Part shown: in pieces, positions 8,347 through 17,110 of the stretch
Layout of the letters: every line of letters starts with the position of its first letter
Position numbering within the stretch: the first letter of the stretch is position 1
Assembly: GCF_025753795.1 (NCBI RefSeq)
Contig: NZ_JAOWPS010000001.1
Location: 496,001-560,000 of the forward strand
Length of the DNA: 64,000 bases
From: Mesorhizobium sp. YC-39
GTDB lineage: Bacteria; Pseudomonadota; Alphaproteobacteria; Rhizobiales; Rhizobiaceae
Direction of reading: 5' to 3'
The notes under the pieces: model-generated
Seen by the model: the letters and a program-made list of their open reading frames with translations, nothing else
Databases searched by the model: none
What the model was told of the DNA's origin: nothing
Position numbers and translations under genes: made by a program

Positions 8347-8904
8347 ATGCGTAAATTCGCCACCCTTTTGCTTGCCGGTACGGTCGCCGTTTCGGCTCTT
8401 GCCACCGCGGCCTATGCCCAGAATCCGATGGTCGGCGGCGCCGCCATGTACGCCACCAAGAACATCGTCGAGAACGCCGTCAATTCGAAGGACCACACGA
8501 CGCTGGTCGCGGCCGTCAAGGCCGGCGGCCTTGTCGAAACGCTGCAGAGCGCCGGCCCCTTCACCGTGTTCGCGCCGACCAACGAAGCCTTTGCAGCACT
8601 TCCGGCTGGCACCGTCGAGGCCTTGCTCAAGCCCGAAAACAAGGACAAGCTGGTCAAGATCCTGACCTGCCACGTCGTCGGTGCCAAGGCGCTTGCCGCG
8701 GATGTGACCAAGATGGTCAAGGACGATGGCGGTGCCCACAAGGTCAAGACGGCCGGCGGTTGCGAGCTGACGCTCAAGACCGACGGCGGCAAGGTCACCG
8801 TGACCGACGAGAACGGCAATGTCGCCAACGTCACCATCGCCGATGTCGAGCAGTCCAATGGCGTCATCCACGTCATCGACAAGGTTCTTCTGCCGAAGAT
8901 GTAA
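8347..8904 (+). CDS. secreted fasciclin (FAS1) domain protein
   Basis: A 185-aa protein with a Sec signal peptide (MRKFATLLLAGTVAVSALATAAYA, cleavage before QNP) and one FAS1 domain (residues 35-185; PFTVFAPTNEAFAALPAGT, LVKILTCHVV, DVEQSNGVIHVIDKVLLP). FAS1 domains mediate adhesion or bind surface ligands; rhizobial relatives include Nex18-like proteins. GAGGAG lies 10 nt before the ATG. In mycobacteria SigK-RskA controls the fasciclin proteins MPT70/MPT83, so linkage with an RskA-type pair here suggests it is the main sigma target. The 223-bp upstream gap has a CGTAT element at 8294 that may be an ECF -10. Confidence 0.92.
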   Translation: MRKFATLLLAGTVAVSALATAAYAQNPMVGGAAMYATKNIVENAVNSKDHTTLVAAVKAGGLVETLQSAGPFTVFAPTNEAFAALPAGTVEALLKPENKDKLVKILTCHVVGAKALAADVTKMVKDDGGAHKVKTAGGCELTLKTDGGKVTVTDENGNVANVTIADVEQSNGVIHVIDKVLLPKM

Positions 8905-9103
8905 CGAAAGGCCCGCTGCCAGCGAAGTATGGCCAAGGCTCCTCGCCGATCGCGTGGGTGTGTTCCCGTGACCTGCGCCGTCGGCAAGCGTACACTCCGC
9001 ATCGTTGCTCCAGGCTTGGAGCCGGTGCGGAGTGCCCGTTTCCAGGAGCTGGCCGTCACCGGCTTTTGATTTCCGTGTGACGGTCGAATTTGGCAAGGGA
9101 ACA

Positions 9104-9151
9104 GAGCATGATCCCGAAAAGTGGAATCCGGTTTTCGGAAAGATCATGCTC
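9104..9151. repeat. mosaic intergenic palindrome (type A)
   Basis: An imperfect inverted repeat starting GAGCATGATCCCGAAAA and ending TTTCGGAAAGATCATGCTC, just ahead of msrB. This motif is a frequent rhizobial intergenic element, and a related hairpin lies at 9737-9773. Transcribed, it would form a long stem. Confidence 0.7.
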
Positions 9152-9174
9152 AACAAAGAGATAGAGGAATGGTG

Positions 9175-9678
<504 letters not shown>

Positions 9679-9736
9679 GGATAACTGCGACCCCGACTTT
9701 GTCGGAGCGCGTGAGAACATTGCAACGACTGATTTT

Positions 9737-9773
9737 GCGCATGACCCCGAAAATTGCTTTCGGGGTCATGCGC
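9737..9773. terminator. bidirectional hairpin between msrB and emrB
   Basis: A perfect 16-bp inverted repeat, GCGCATGACCCCGAAA (9737-9752) and its complement (9758-9773), with a 5-nt loop, between convergent genes. It shares the core of the type A mosaic palindrome. There is no long T-run, so termination is likely but not certain. Confidence 0.6.
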
Positions 9774-9803
9774 GAGGGCGCCAGGCGGGGGATCCAGCGC
9801 GCC

Positions 9804-11399
9804 TCAATGGCCTCCGCCGCCACCGCCGCCCTGTGCGGCAGGCTTGCGGATGAACAGGGTGAAGAGTCCCAGCGTGGCGAACAACACCGTCAGCATGAAG
9901 AACACGTCCATGAATGACAGCAGCGACGCCTGCTGCTGGACCATGCCCGACAGTTTGGAGATCGCCGCCTTGGAGGCGTCGAGCCCGGCGGTCTGTTCGA
10001 AGTTGAGCGTCATGTTCTGCAGCTTCTCCTGCGCGGCCGCGCTGCCCCACTGCACATGCTCGGAGAGCCTGGCGTAGTGGAAGGCATTGCGGTCGATCAG
10101 CACCGTGTTGATGACGGCCAGGCCGACGGCGCCGCCGAGATTGCGGGTCAGGTTGAACAGGCCCGACGCGTTCTTCAGCCGCTCTGGTGGCAAGGTTCCG
10201 AGCGCAATGTTGTTGATCGGCACCATGCACAGCATCATCGAACAGCCGCGCAGGATCTGCGGGATCAGCAGTTCATAGAAATCCCAGTCGGCGGTCAGAT
10301 GCGTCATCCACCAGGTTCCCGTGGCGAAGCCGAAGAAGCCGATCATCATCATGATGCGCGGATCCATCTTGCTCGACAGGATGCCGGAGATCGGCGCGGT
10401 GAAGAACATGGCCAGACCGCTGACGAACAGCGCCTCGCCGATCATCATCGAATCGTAGCCGCGGATGCGCCCGAGGAACACTGGGTAAAGATAGGTCAGG
10501 CCATAAAGGCCGATGCCGACGACGAAGGAGAACAGCGAGCCGAAAGCGAAATTGATGTTGCTGAACGCCTTCAGATCGACGATAGGCTCCTCGGCGGTGA
10601 AGACGCGCCAGAAGAACAGCACCGCGCCGACGGTCATGACAATGGCGCAGATGAACACCCCCTGATCCTGCAGCCAGTCATTGTTGGGGCCTTCCTCCAG
10701 CACATATTCCATGCAGCCCAGGAAGGCGGCCATGCCGGCAAGACCCCACCAGTCGAACTTGCTGAACAGCTTGAGATTGGGCTTGTCGAAGTCGATCAGC
10801 GACCAGGCGGCCGTCGTCACCAGAATGCCGGGTACGACGTTGACGAGGAACAGCCAGTGCCAGGACATGGCGTGGCTGATATAGCCGCCGACGGTCGGGC
10901 CGATGGTCGGCGCCAGCGTCGCCACCAGGCCGATCATCGGCGAAACGATGGCGCGGCGCGACGGCGGGAAGATGGTGAAGGCGGCTGCAAAGACGCTCGG
11001 GATCATGCCGCCGCCGATGAAGCCCTGCACGGCGCGGTAGACGATCATCTGGTCGATATTGGTCGCGGTCGCGGCAAGAGCGCTGGCCGCGGTGAAGCCT
11101 GCCGCCGAAATGGTGAACAGCACGCGTGTCGACAGCATCCGGCTGAGGAAACCCGACAGCGGGATCATGACCACTTCGGCGATCAGATAGGCGGTCTGCA
11201 CCCACGGGATCTCGTCGGAACTGGCGCTCAAGCCCGCCTGGATCTCGGCCAGCGAGGCCGAGACGATCTGGATATCCAGGATCGCCATGAACATGCCGAA
11301 CACCATCGCCAGGAAGGCGATGACGCGGCGGATCGGAATGTGATCGGTCTGAGCCGGGATGGCCGGCACCGATCCGGCGGTAATGGTTGCGGTTGCCAT
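9804..11399 (-). CDS. DHA2-family multidrug efflux permease, EmrB-like
   Basis: A 531-aa major facilitator with 14 predicted membrane helices, the usual DHA2 size. Visible features are the first helix LAMVFGMFMAILDIQIVSASL (motif D1 context), WVQTAYLIAEVVMIPLSGFL, and motif C-like GLVATLAPTIGPTVGGYI. It ends in a Gly/His tail (GGGGGGGH). With the adjacent membrane-fusion protein it should form a proton-driven pump spanning both membranes together with TolC. The gene is downstream of the fusion-protein gene on the same strand, 129 bp apart, with a mosaic repeat between them. Confidence 0.92.
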   Translation of the reverse strand: MATATITAGSVPAIPAQTDHIPIRRVIAFLAMVFGMFMAILDIQIVSASLAEIQAGLSASSDEIPWVQTAYLIAEVVMIPLSGFLSRMLSTRVLFTISAAGFTAASALAATATNIDQMIVYRAVQGFIGGGMIPSVFAAAFTIFPPSRRAIVSPMIGLVATLAPTIGPTVGGYISHAMSWHWLFLVNVVPGILVTTAAWSLIDFDKPNLKLFSKFDWWGLAGMAAFLGCMEYVLEEGPNNDWLQDQGVFICAIVMTVGAVLFFWRVFTAEEPIVDLKAFSNINFAFGSLFSFVVGIGLYGLTYLYPVFLGRIRGYDSMMIGEALFVSGLAMFFTAPISGILSSKMDPRIMMMIGFFGFATGTWWMTHLTADWDFYELLIPQILRGCSMMLCMVPINNIALGTLPPERLKNASGLFNLTRNLGGAVGLAVINTVLIDRNAFHYARLSEHVQWGSAAAQEKLQNMTLNFEQTAGLDASKAAISKLSGMVQQQASLLSFMDVFFMLTVLFATLGLFTLFIRKPAAQGGGGGGGH

Positions 11400-11415
11400 G
11401 TCATGGCCTCCCTAA

Positions 11416-11470
11416 GCAATTCCAGGAAAAGTGCGCAGCGGTTTTCCGTCCGGAATTGCGTCAAAACAAA
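11416..11470. repeat. mosaic intergenic palindrome (type B)
   Basis: Starts GCAATTCCAGGAAAAGTGCG and runs through GGTTTTCCGTCCGGAATTGCG to TCAAAACAAA. The same element occurs inverted at 13651-13705 and in a diverged copy at 23099-23150. Confidence 0.75.
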
Positions 11471-11528
11471 TAACTGGCAGGCAGGGCGGCTCAGCGCTCA
11501 ACAGGCCACTGAGCCGCCCCCCAAAGTA

Positions 11529-12713
11529 CTAGTTGGTCGTCGCGGCGGGCGCCGTGCGGCTATCGACGGCGACGATGACGCTGAGACCCGCGCGCAGCCT
11601 GCCTGTCTTCAGCACATCCGCCGGCACGTCGATGCGCACCGGCACGCGCTGCACGACCTTGGTGAAGTTGCCGGTGGCGTTTTCCGGCGGCAGCAGTGAG
11701 AACACCGCACCCGAGGCTGGCGCCAGCGACGACACCGTGCCTTCGAAATCGTGGCCGTCGATCGCGTCGACCGAAATCCGGACCTTTTCGCCAGGCACCA
11801 GGCGGCCAAGCTGCGTCTCCTTGAAATTGGCGACGATATAGAGCTTGTCCATCGGCACGATAACGGCAAGTTTCTGTCCGGGGCTGACCAGGTCGCCCTG
11901 TTCGACGGAACGGTTGCCGACGACGCCGTCATAGGGCGCCTTGAGCACGGTGAAGGACAGGTCGCGCGCGGCCTTGTCGTGGCTGAGCTGCAGCGAGGCC
12001 AGTGTGCTCGCCGATTCCGCGCGCTGCGCCTGAAGCACGCCGATATTGGCTTGCGCGGCGGCGATCTGCGCGTCGGCGCCGACAAGTGCTGCCTTGGCCT
12101 GATCGAGGGCGGTCTGGGCGTCGTCGAGCTGCGCCTGTGTGCCGACATGTGTCTTGAGCAGCTGTGCTGCGCGCTGCTGGGCACGCGCTGCATTGTCGGT
12201 CGCGGCCTGGTCGGCAGTCTTTTGCGCCTGCGCCTGCTGCAGCGAGGCCCGCGCCGCCTCGGTCTGCGCGTCGATGCGGTCGAGCGTCTTGCTCAGCGTG
12301 GCGATCTGCGCCTCTGCCTGAGCGACGGCTATTTTATAGTCGCCGTCATCGACGGTCAGCAGCGGGTCGCCGGCCTTCACCAGCTGGTTCTCGCTCACCT
12401 TGACCTGGTCGACATAGCCCGAAATTTTTGGCGAGATGAACGCCATGTCGGCCTGGACATAGGCGTCATCGGTTGAGATCATGAAGCGGCCGTCGGTCCA
12501 GTAATTGTAGCCGTACCAGGCGCCGGCGCCGAGCAGCCCAAGCCCGATGATGGGCAGCAGAAGCGAGCGCACCGAGCGCTTCTTCTTGGCTGGCGCCTCG
12601 GCCGGGGCGCTTATTGCGGGCTGGACGGGCACTTCCGGCGCTTCGGTCGCCGGAGCGACCTTGGCATTGGGGAATGGGCGGACTTCGGCGGTAACGGGCG
12701 CGTTCGAGGACAT
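11529..12713 (-). CDS. HlyD/EmrA-type membrane fusion protein
   Basis: A 394-aa periplasmic adaptor: a cytoplasmic Pro/Ala-rich N-terminus, one transmembrane helix (LLLPIIGLGLLGAGAWYGYNY, residues 50-70), a split biotinyl-lipoyl domain (TDDAYVQADMAFISPKISGYV ... LKAPYDGVVGNRSVEQGDLVSPG), a long Ala/Gln-rich coiled coil between, and a beta-barrel. It links the EmrB-like permease to an outer-membrane channel. Expressed leftward with the permease, and probably repressed by the divergent TetR gene through the two operators at 12756-12832. Confidence 0.92.
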   Translation of the reverse strand: MSSNAPVTAEVRPFPNAKVAPATEAPEVPVQPAISAPAEAPAKKKRSVRSLLLPIIGLGLLGAGAWYGYNYWTDGRFMISTDDAYVQADMAFISPKISGYVDQVKVSENQLVKAGDPLLTVDDGDYKIAVAQAEAQIATLSKTLDRIDAQTEAARASLQQAQAQKTADQAATDNAARAQQRAAQLLKTHVGTQAQLDDAQTALDQAKAALVGADAQIAAAQANIGVLQAQRAESASTLASLQLSHDKAARDLSFTVLKAPYDGVVGNRSVEQGDLVSPGQKLAVIVPMDKLYIVANFKETQLGRLVPGEKVRISVDAIDGHDFEGTVSSLAPASGAVFSLLPPENATGNFTKVVQRVPVRIDVPADVLKTGRLRAGLSVIVAVDSRTAPAATTN

Positions 12714-12755
12714 GATATCTCTCAGTAGGTCTATATGAGGAAAATCTGTTACACT

Positions 12756-12832
12756 GAACCGTTCGGTTCGATCTGGGCATTGACCTAGCGCTAAAACGGG
12801 CCCATATCAAGGGCAATCGAACCGGTTGGTTC
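12756..12832. promoter_or_regulatory. two TetR-type operators
   Basis: Two sites of form GAACC-N4-GGTTC lie between the divergent fusion-protein and TetR genes: 12756-12769 (GAACCGTTCGGTTC) and 12819-12832 (GAACCGGTTGGTTC, extended to TCGAACC/GGTTCGA). One faces each gene, so the regulator probably represses both the pump and itself. Confidence 0.75.
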
Positions 12833-12858
12833 GAATTATTTTGCGAGGTGTGACTTTT

Positions 12859-13590
12859 ATGGGCGAAACACTATCCGACACCGGCAAGGACCAGTGCGAT
12901 GTGCTGGACGGCCTGCGTCGTGGCCGCCCGGCGGCCGGGCAGGACCCGGTCAAACGCAGTCAGATCATCGAGGGCGCGCGCCGTGTCTTCATCGACAAGG
13001 GTTTTGAGGCGGCGTCGATGAACGACATCACGCGCGAGGCCGGCGTCTCCAAGGGCACGATCTACGTCTATTTCGCCAACAAGGAAGAGCTGTTCGAGGC
13101 GCTGATCGAGGAAGAGCGCGGCACGATCTTCAAGAACATGTACGATATGCTCGACCGCGCCGACGATCTTCGTGAGACGCTGGTGAAGTTCGGCAAGGTG
13201 CTGTCCCTCAAGATCACCTCGGCCAAGGTCATCCAGGCGCAGCGCACGGTGATCGGCGCGTCCGACAGGATACCCGACATGGGCGCGCGCTTTTACGAAC
13301 GCGGCCCGAAGCGCGGCCATGACAAGGTCGTGGCCTTTCTCAATGCCGCCATCGAGCGCGGCCTGCTCAAGATCGACGATGTCGATCTTGCCGCCTATCA
13401 GTTCACCGAACTGTGCCTGGCCGGTCTTTTCCGCCAGTGCATATTCGCCTACCGCACCAAGGCTCCAAGCCCGGACGAAATCGACCACATCGTCAGGTCA
13501 GGCGTCGGCATGTTCCTGAAGGCCTACGGCACCGAAAGGCTTGCCGAGGAAGAAAGCCACCAGATGATTGCACTGGAGGCCAAGCGCTAA
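12859..13590 (+). CDS. TetR/AcrR-family repressor
   Basis: About 243 aa. The DNA-binding domain is clear: IIEGARRVFIDKGFEAASMN, then DITREAGVSKGTIYVYFANK, near residues 35-80. The C-terminal part (YERGPKRGHDKVVAFLNAAIERGLL) resembles TetR_C domains of multidrug regulators. I chose the ATG at 12859 (MGETLSD); an ATG-like start at 12826 would place translation across the second operator. It lies divergent from the EmrAB-type pump and is the obvious repressor for it. Confidence 0.9.
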   Translation: MGETLSDTGKDQCDVLDGLRRGRPAAGQDPVKRSQIIEGARRVFIDKGFEAASMNDITREAGVSKGTIYVYFANKEELFEALIEEERGTIFKNMYDMLDRADDLRETLVKFGKVLSLKITSAKVIQAQRTVIGASDRIPDMGARFYERGPKRGHDKVVAFLNAAIERGLLKIDDVDLAAYQFTELCLAGLFRQCIFAYRTKAPSPDEIDHIVRSGVGMFLKAYGTERLAEEESHQMIALEAKR

Positions 13591-13650
13591 CCTGTTTTTT
13601 GCGCTAGAGCCGTTCATCGTTTAACGGAAACGAAGAACTGCTCTATCTCT

Positions 13651-13705
13651 TTGTTTTGACGCAATTCCGGACGGAAAACCGTTACACACTTTTCCTGGAA
13701 TTGCT
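13651..13705. repeat. mosaic intergenic palindrome (type B, inverted copy)
   Basis: Reverse-oriented copy of the 11416-11470 element, ending at TTTCCTGGAATTGC. It abuts the 3' end of engB and separates it from the convergent TetR gene. Confidence 0.7.
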
Positions 13706-14380
13706 CTAGCCGCCGTTGGCGGCGAGCACGATCGCGGTGCGCAAATCCTCGAGGCCCTCGTTTCTTTCCGACGATGTCGCCAGAACGAACGGAAACGCGG
13801 CCGGCCGCTTCTTGATTTTCGCCAATGTCTCTTCGATCAATCGCGGCACGCCGGCCGTCTTGATCTTGTCGGTCTTGGTCAACACGATCTGGTAGGACAC
13901 CGCCGCCTTGTCGAGCAGTGACAGCACCTCGTCGTCCTTGGCCTTTATGCCGTGGCGGGCGTCGATCAGCACATAGACGCGCTTCAGCGTCACGCGGCCC
14001 TTGAGATAGTCGAAGACCAGCTTTGTCCAGTCGTCGACCTTTTCCTTCGGCGCGCTCGCATAGCCGTAACCCGGCATGTCGACCAGTGCCATTGGCGGCA
14101 GGTCGGCGCCTTCGCCCGAAAACCCGTCCGGCACGAAATAATTGAGCTCCTGCGTTCGCCCCGGCGTGTTGGAGGTGCGCGCCAGCCCTTTCTGGTTGAC
14201 CAGTGCGTTGATCAGCGATGATTTGCCGACATTCGAACGGCCGGCGAAGGCGATCTCCGGCGGCCCTTCCGGCGGCAGGAACTTCATCGACGGCACGCCG
14301 CGGATGAAGATCCACGCTTGCGTGAACAGTTCGGTGCCGATCACGGTCTTGTCACTTGTCGTGTTGCCTGGCGCGTTCAA
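13706..14380 (-). CDS. engB: ribosome biogenesis GTPase EngB/YsxC/YihA
   Basis: An essential GTPase of large-subunit assembly. Motifs: G1 [15 protein letters not shown]2 region [13 protein letters not shown]3 DMPGYGYA, G4 TKTD, G5 ATSSE; 224 aa. The start is a TTG at 14380: GGAGG lies 7 nt upstream and the TTG overlaps the preceding gene's stop (TTGA), which supports it over internal codons. In related genomes engB directly follows yidC; here two small genes and an efflux operon lie between. Confidence 0.95.
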   Translation of the reverse strand: MNAPGNTTSDKTVIGTELFTQAWIFIRGVPSMKFLPPEGPPEIAFAGRSNVGKSSLINALVNQKGLARTSNTPGRTQELNYFVPDGFSGEGADLPPMALVDMPGYGYASAPKEKVDDWTKLVFDYLKGRVTLKRVYVLIDARHGIKAKDDEVLSLLDKAAVSYQIVLTKTDKIKTAGVPRLIEETLAKIKKRPAAFPFVLATSSERNEGLEDLRTAIVLAANGG

Positions 14381-15015
14381 ACCGCTGCCTCCAGAAGAGA
14401 GATATTGGCGCCTCGGATGGCGTTGAGGTTGCGGCTGATCTTGTCCACTGGCCAATCCCACCAGGCCGCCATCAAAAGCCGCCTGATCGTCTTGTCGTCG
14501 AAACGCATCTTCACCACCTTGGCCGCATTGCCGGCGACGATCGCATAGGGCGGCACGTCGTGCGTGACGACCGATTTCGCCGCCACGATGGCGCCATGGC
14601 CGATCTCGACGCCGGGCAGGATCACCGCCTCCATGCCGATCCATACATCATTGCCGAGCACCGTGTCGCCGCGTATTTCCTTCGACCACGTCTTGGGGTC
14701 GAAACCCTGTTCCCAGCCATGACCGAAGATGTTGAACGGGTAGGTCGAGAAGCCGGACATGGCGTGGTTGGCGCCGTTCATGATGAAGCGCGCGCCCTCG
14801 GCGATGGCGCAGAATTTGCCGATGATCAGCTTGTCGCCGATGAACGGATAATGATGCAGCACGCACCGCTCGGCGAATTTGTCCGGTCCGTCCGGATCGT
14901 CATAATAGGTGAAGTCGCCGATCTCGATATTCGGTGCGTTGACCAGTCCCTTGAGGAAGCCGACGCGCGTGTGCATCGGGATCGGATGCTTGATGTTGGG
15001 GTTGGGTCCGTCCAT
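14377..15015 (-). CDS. hexapeptide-repeat acyltransferase (CatB/VatD xenobiotic acetyltransferase-like)
   Basis: About 212 aa of left-handed beta-helix repeats: [36 protein letters not shown] with the catalytic His, and [20 protein letters not shown]. This arrangement matches the xenobiotic acetyltransferases (CatB, Vat) that acetylate chloramphenicol or streptogramins, but chromosomal homologues often have other unknown acceptors, so resistance should not be assumed. The start at 15015 ([14 protein letters not shown]) matches the family N-terminus; a longer frame begins at 15075. Translationally coupled to engB. Confidence 0.82.
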   Translation of the reverse strand: MDGPNPNIKHPIPMHTRVGFLKGLVNAPNIEIGDFTYYDDPDGPDKFAERCVLHHYPFIGDKLIIGKFCAIAEGARFIMNGANHAMSGFSTYPFNIFGHGWEQGFDPKTWSKEIRGDTVLGNDVWIGMEAVILPGVEIGHGAIVAAKSVVTHDVPPYAIVAGNAAKVVKMRFDDKTIRRLLMAAWWDWPVDKISRNLNAIRGANISLLEAAV

Positions 15016-15138
15016 GTCGAGGTCCGTCGAGTGGTTGGCAGTCGCGCGCAGGCGAAATCCGCAAGCGCCCTTCAAAATAGCGTGATCCGCCCCATAGCAC
15101 CAATCGCCCGATGAGCGCGCCCTGCATGGCTTCGATGT

Positions 15139-15459
15139 TCACTTCGTGCCACGGCAAATCACGATCGGATCGGACATCGACCGGTCGAAACCACTGCCCT
15201 GGTAGACGCTGACATTCGCGGCGCCTGGCGGCAAAAGGAAGCTGCCCTCGACGATCTTCTGATCGCCGGTCGGCATGTGCAAAGCCCAGCTAAAGCTGCA
15301 GAACTGCGGCGGCGCCTTGGGTTCGACATGGCTGCAGTTCAATTGCGCGCCGCCCAGCATCGCGGCCCCGCCACAGCTGACGGCCTCCTTGGCGGCGGCC
15401 GGAAACGCACAGCTCGACAGGACAGCCACGGTCGCGATTCTGAGCCAGTTCATCGTCAT
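15139..15459 (-). CDS. small secreted protein of unknown function
   Basis: A 106-aa protein with a signal peptide (NWLRIATVAVLSSCAFPAAA) and a mature part with four Cys residues (SCGG, LNCSH, FCSFSW, VICRG), suggesting two disulfides. I recognise no family. It sits upstream of the acyltransferase on the same strand, 123 bp away. Confidence 0.6.
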   Translation of the reverse strand: MTMNWLRIATVAVLSSCAFPAAAKEAVSCGGAAMLGGAQLNCSHVEPKAPPQFCSFSWALHMPTGDQKIVEGSFLLPPGAANVSVYQGSGFDRSMSDPIVICRGTK

Positions 15460-15639
15460 CTTTTCACCGGCCCCTTGTTTTCACCGGCCCCTTACCGGTC
15501 CTTCCTTTGCGCCACCGCCGATGTGACATTTGCTCCAGGCGGCCTAATCCATCTTGCGCACCGCGTCCAGCAGGATTATGTGCATGATGATAATAAGCAT
15601 GCTCACGAAAAGTTGCTCGCCGACTCCGCTATCCCTGCC

Positions 15640-15828
15640 ATGTCCTCCACACCCAACATCAGCTTCGTGCTGCACGATGTCGCGCGCCTGCTTGGAAAGC
15701 GGTTTGAGCCGCGTTGGCGCGCGTCCGACGCCCAGCAGTATCAGCTGCAAACCCTGACCCTGATCAAATCCAATCTGCTCGAGGCTTGCACCCAGCCAGC
15801 CATCGACCGGGAGAAAATACATGGCTGA
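15640..15828 (+). pseudogene. MarR-family regulator with internal deletion (62 codons)
   Basis: The frame starts like emr-associated MarR proteins (MSSTPNISFVLHDVARLLGKRFE) and ends like them (LQTLTLIKSNLLEACTQPA, then IDREKIHG), but the intervening 100 or so residues, including the winged helix, are missing; only PRWRASDAQQYQ joins the halves. The join keeps the frame. The remaining segments are the N- and C-terminal helices that form the dimer interface in MarR. It overlaps the fusion-protein start at 15821 by 8 nt, as expected for a marR-emrA-emrB operon. It may be a dead gene or a short dimerisation-only protein. Confidence 0.65.
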
Positions 15829-17110
15829 ATCAACCTCACCAAAGAAGCCGTCCGGGGATCAACCTTCCGCGGATCGGGCGAGCGACCAGATAATCCGGCT
15901 GGACAGCGAGCGCGAGCAGAGGCGAGCCAACACTGTCATTGATGATAACGAACTGGAAGCGCCGGTTGCCCTCGAGCCGTCGGCGCTGGAGGCTCCGTCC
16001 CCGCAGCCGCAGCAAGCCGCGGTCACTGTGGCGCCTCTCGCTCCGGTCAAGCCAAGGCGCAGCCTGACACGGCCGATCCTTTTTGCTCTGCTCCCCGTGG
16101 CGCTGGTCGTCGGCGGCTATTACTACGTTGTCGGTGGCCAGGTCATGACCACCGACAATGCCTACATCCAGGCCCAGTCGCTCGGTGTCTCCACCGATGT
16201 CTCCGGCACCGTTGTTGAGATCGACGTGCACGACAACGAGGCGGTGAAACAGGGCCAGGTGCTTTTTCGGCTGAAGCCGGCCTCCTTCGAAACCGCTCTC
16301 GCCGCCGCCCAGGCCCAGCTCGGCACGGTGCGCAACCAGGTGCTGACCTTGCAGGCGAGTTACCAGCAATCGCTGGCGCAGATCGAGCAGGCCGAGGCCG
16401 ATATTCCCTACTATGAGGCAGCCTTCCAGCGCCAGCAGGATCTGCTCAAGACCTCCACAGCCTCCAAGGCAAGTTTCGACAGCGCCCAGCACGACCTTGT
16501 TGCCGCCCGCCAGAAAGTCTCCGTCGCCAAGGCCCAGGCTCAGGCGACGCTTGCCCAGCTCGGCGACGACGCCAACCAGCCCGTGGAGAAGAACCCCTTC
16601 TACCTCCAGGCCCAGTCGGCCGTGGACGACGCCCAGCGCAACCTCGGCGATTCCGTCGTCAAGGCGCCGTTCGACGGCATTGTCACCAATGTCGACGCGC
16701 TCCAGGTCGGCAAGTATTTGCCGGCTTCGCAGCCGGCATTCAGCCTGGTTTCGGCGACCGATCTCTGGATCGCGGCGGAGCCGAAGGAAACCGAGCTGAC
16801 CTATGTCCGGCCGGGACAGACGGCGACCATCAGCGTCGACACCTATCCGGGCGCGGTCTGGCACGGCACGGTCGCCAGCATCAGCCCCGCCTCGTCGTCG
16901 AGCTTCCCGCTGCTGCCCGCGCAGAACACCACCGGCAACTGGGTCAAGGTCGTGCAGCGCATCCCCATGCGCGTGACCATTGACGATCCCCAGGGCAAAC
17001 CGCCGCTGCGGGGCGGAATGAGCGTCGTCGTCGGCATCGACACCGGCCATGCGCGCGGCCTGCCGGACTTCGTCACCAACCTCATCGACAGGTTCGAGCA
17101 GAAGTCATGA
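15821..17110 (+). CDS. HlyD/EmrA-type membrane fusion protein (second system)
   Basis: A 429-aa adaptor: a long charged/proline-rich cytoplasmic N-terminus (about 80 aa), a transmembrane helix LTRPILFALLPVALVVGGYY, lipoyl halves (TTDNAYIQAQSLGVSTDVSG and VVKAPFDGIVTNVDALQVG) around a coiled coil, and a beta-barrel (ISVDTYPGAVWHGTVASI). It pairs with the downstream DHA2 permease (ATGA overlap). Its regulator appears to be the reduced MarR gene just upstream, so the operon may now be constitutive. Confidence 0.92.
   Translation: MAESTSPKKPSGDQPSADRASDQIIRLDSEREQRRANTVIDDNELEAPVALEPSALEAPSPQPQQAAVTVAPLAPVKPRRSLTRPILFALLPVALVVGGYYYVVGGQVMTTDNAYIQAQSLGVSTDVSGTVVEIDVHDNEAVKQGQVLFRLKPASFETALAAAQAQLGTVRNQVLTLQASYQQSLAQIEQAEADIPYYEAAFQRQQDLLKTSTASKASFDSAQHDLVAARQKVSVAKAQAQATLAQLGDDANQPVEKNPFYLQAQSAVDDAQRNLGDSVVKAPFDGIVTNVDALQVGKYLPASQPAFSLVSATDLWIAAEPKETELTYVRPGQTATISVDTYPGAVWHGTVASISPASSSSFPLLPAQNTTGNWVKVVQRIPMRVTIDDPQGKPPLRGGMSVVVGIDTGHARGLPDFVTNLIDRFEQKS

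Noticed and set aside
10056..11699. 547-codon plus-strand frame opposite the first EmrB-like permease
   Set aside because: Antisense shadow; no motifs and it crosses an intergenic repeat.
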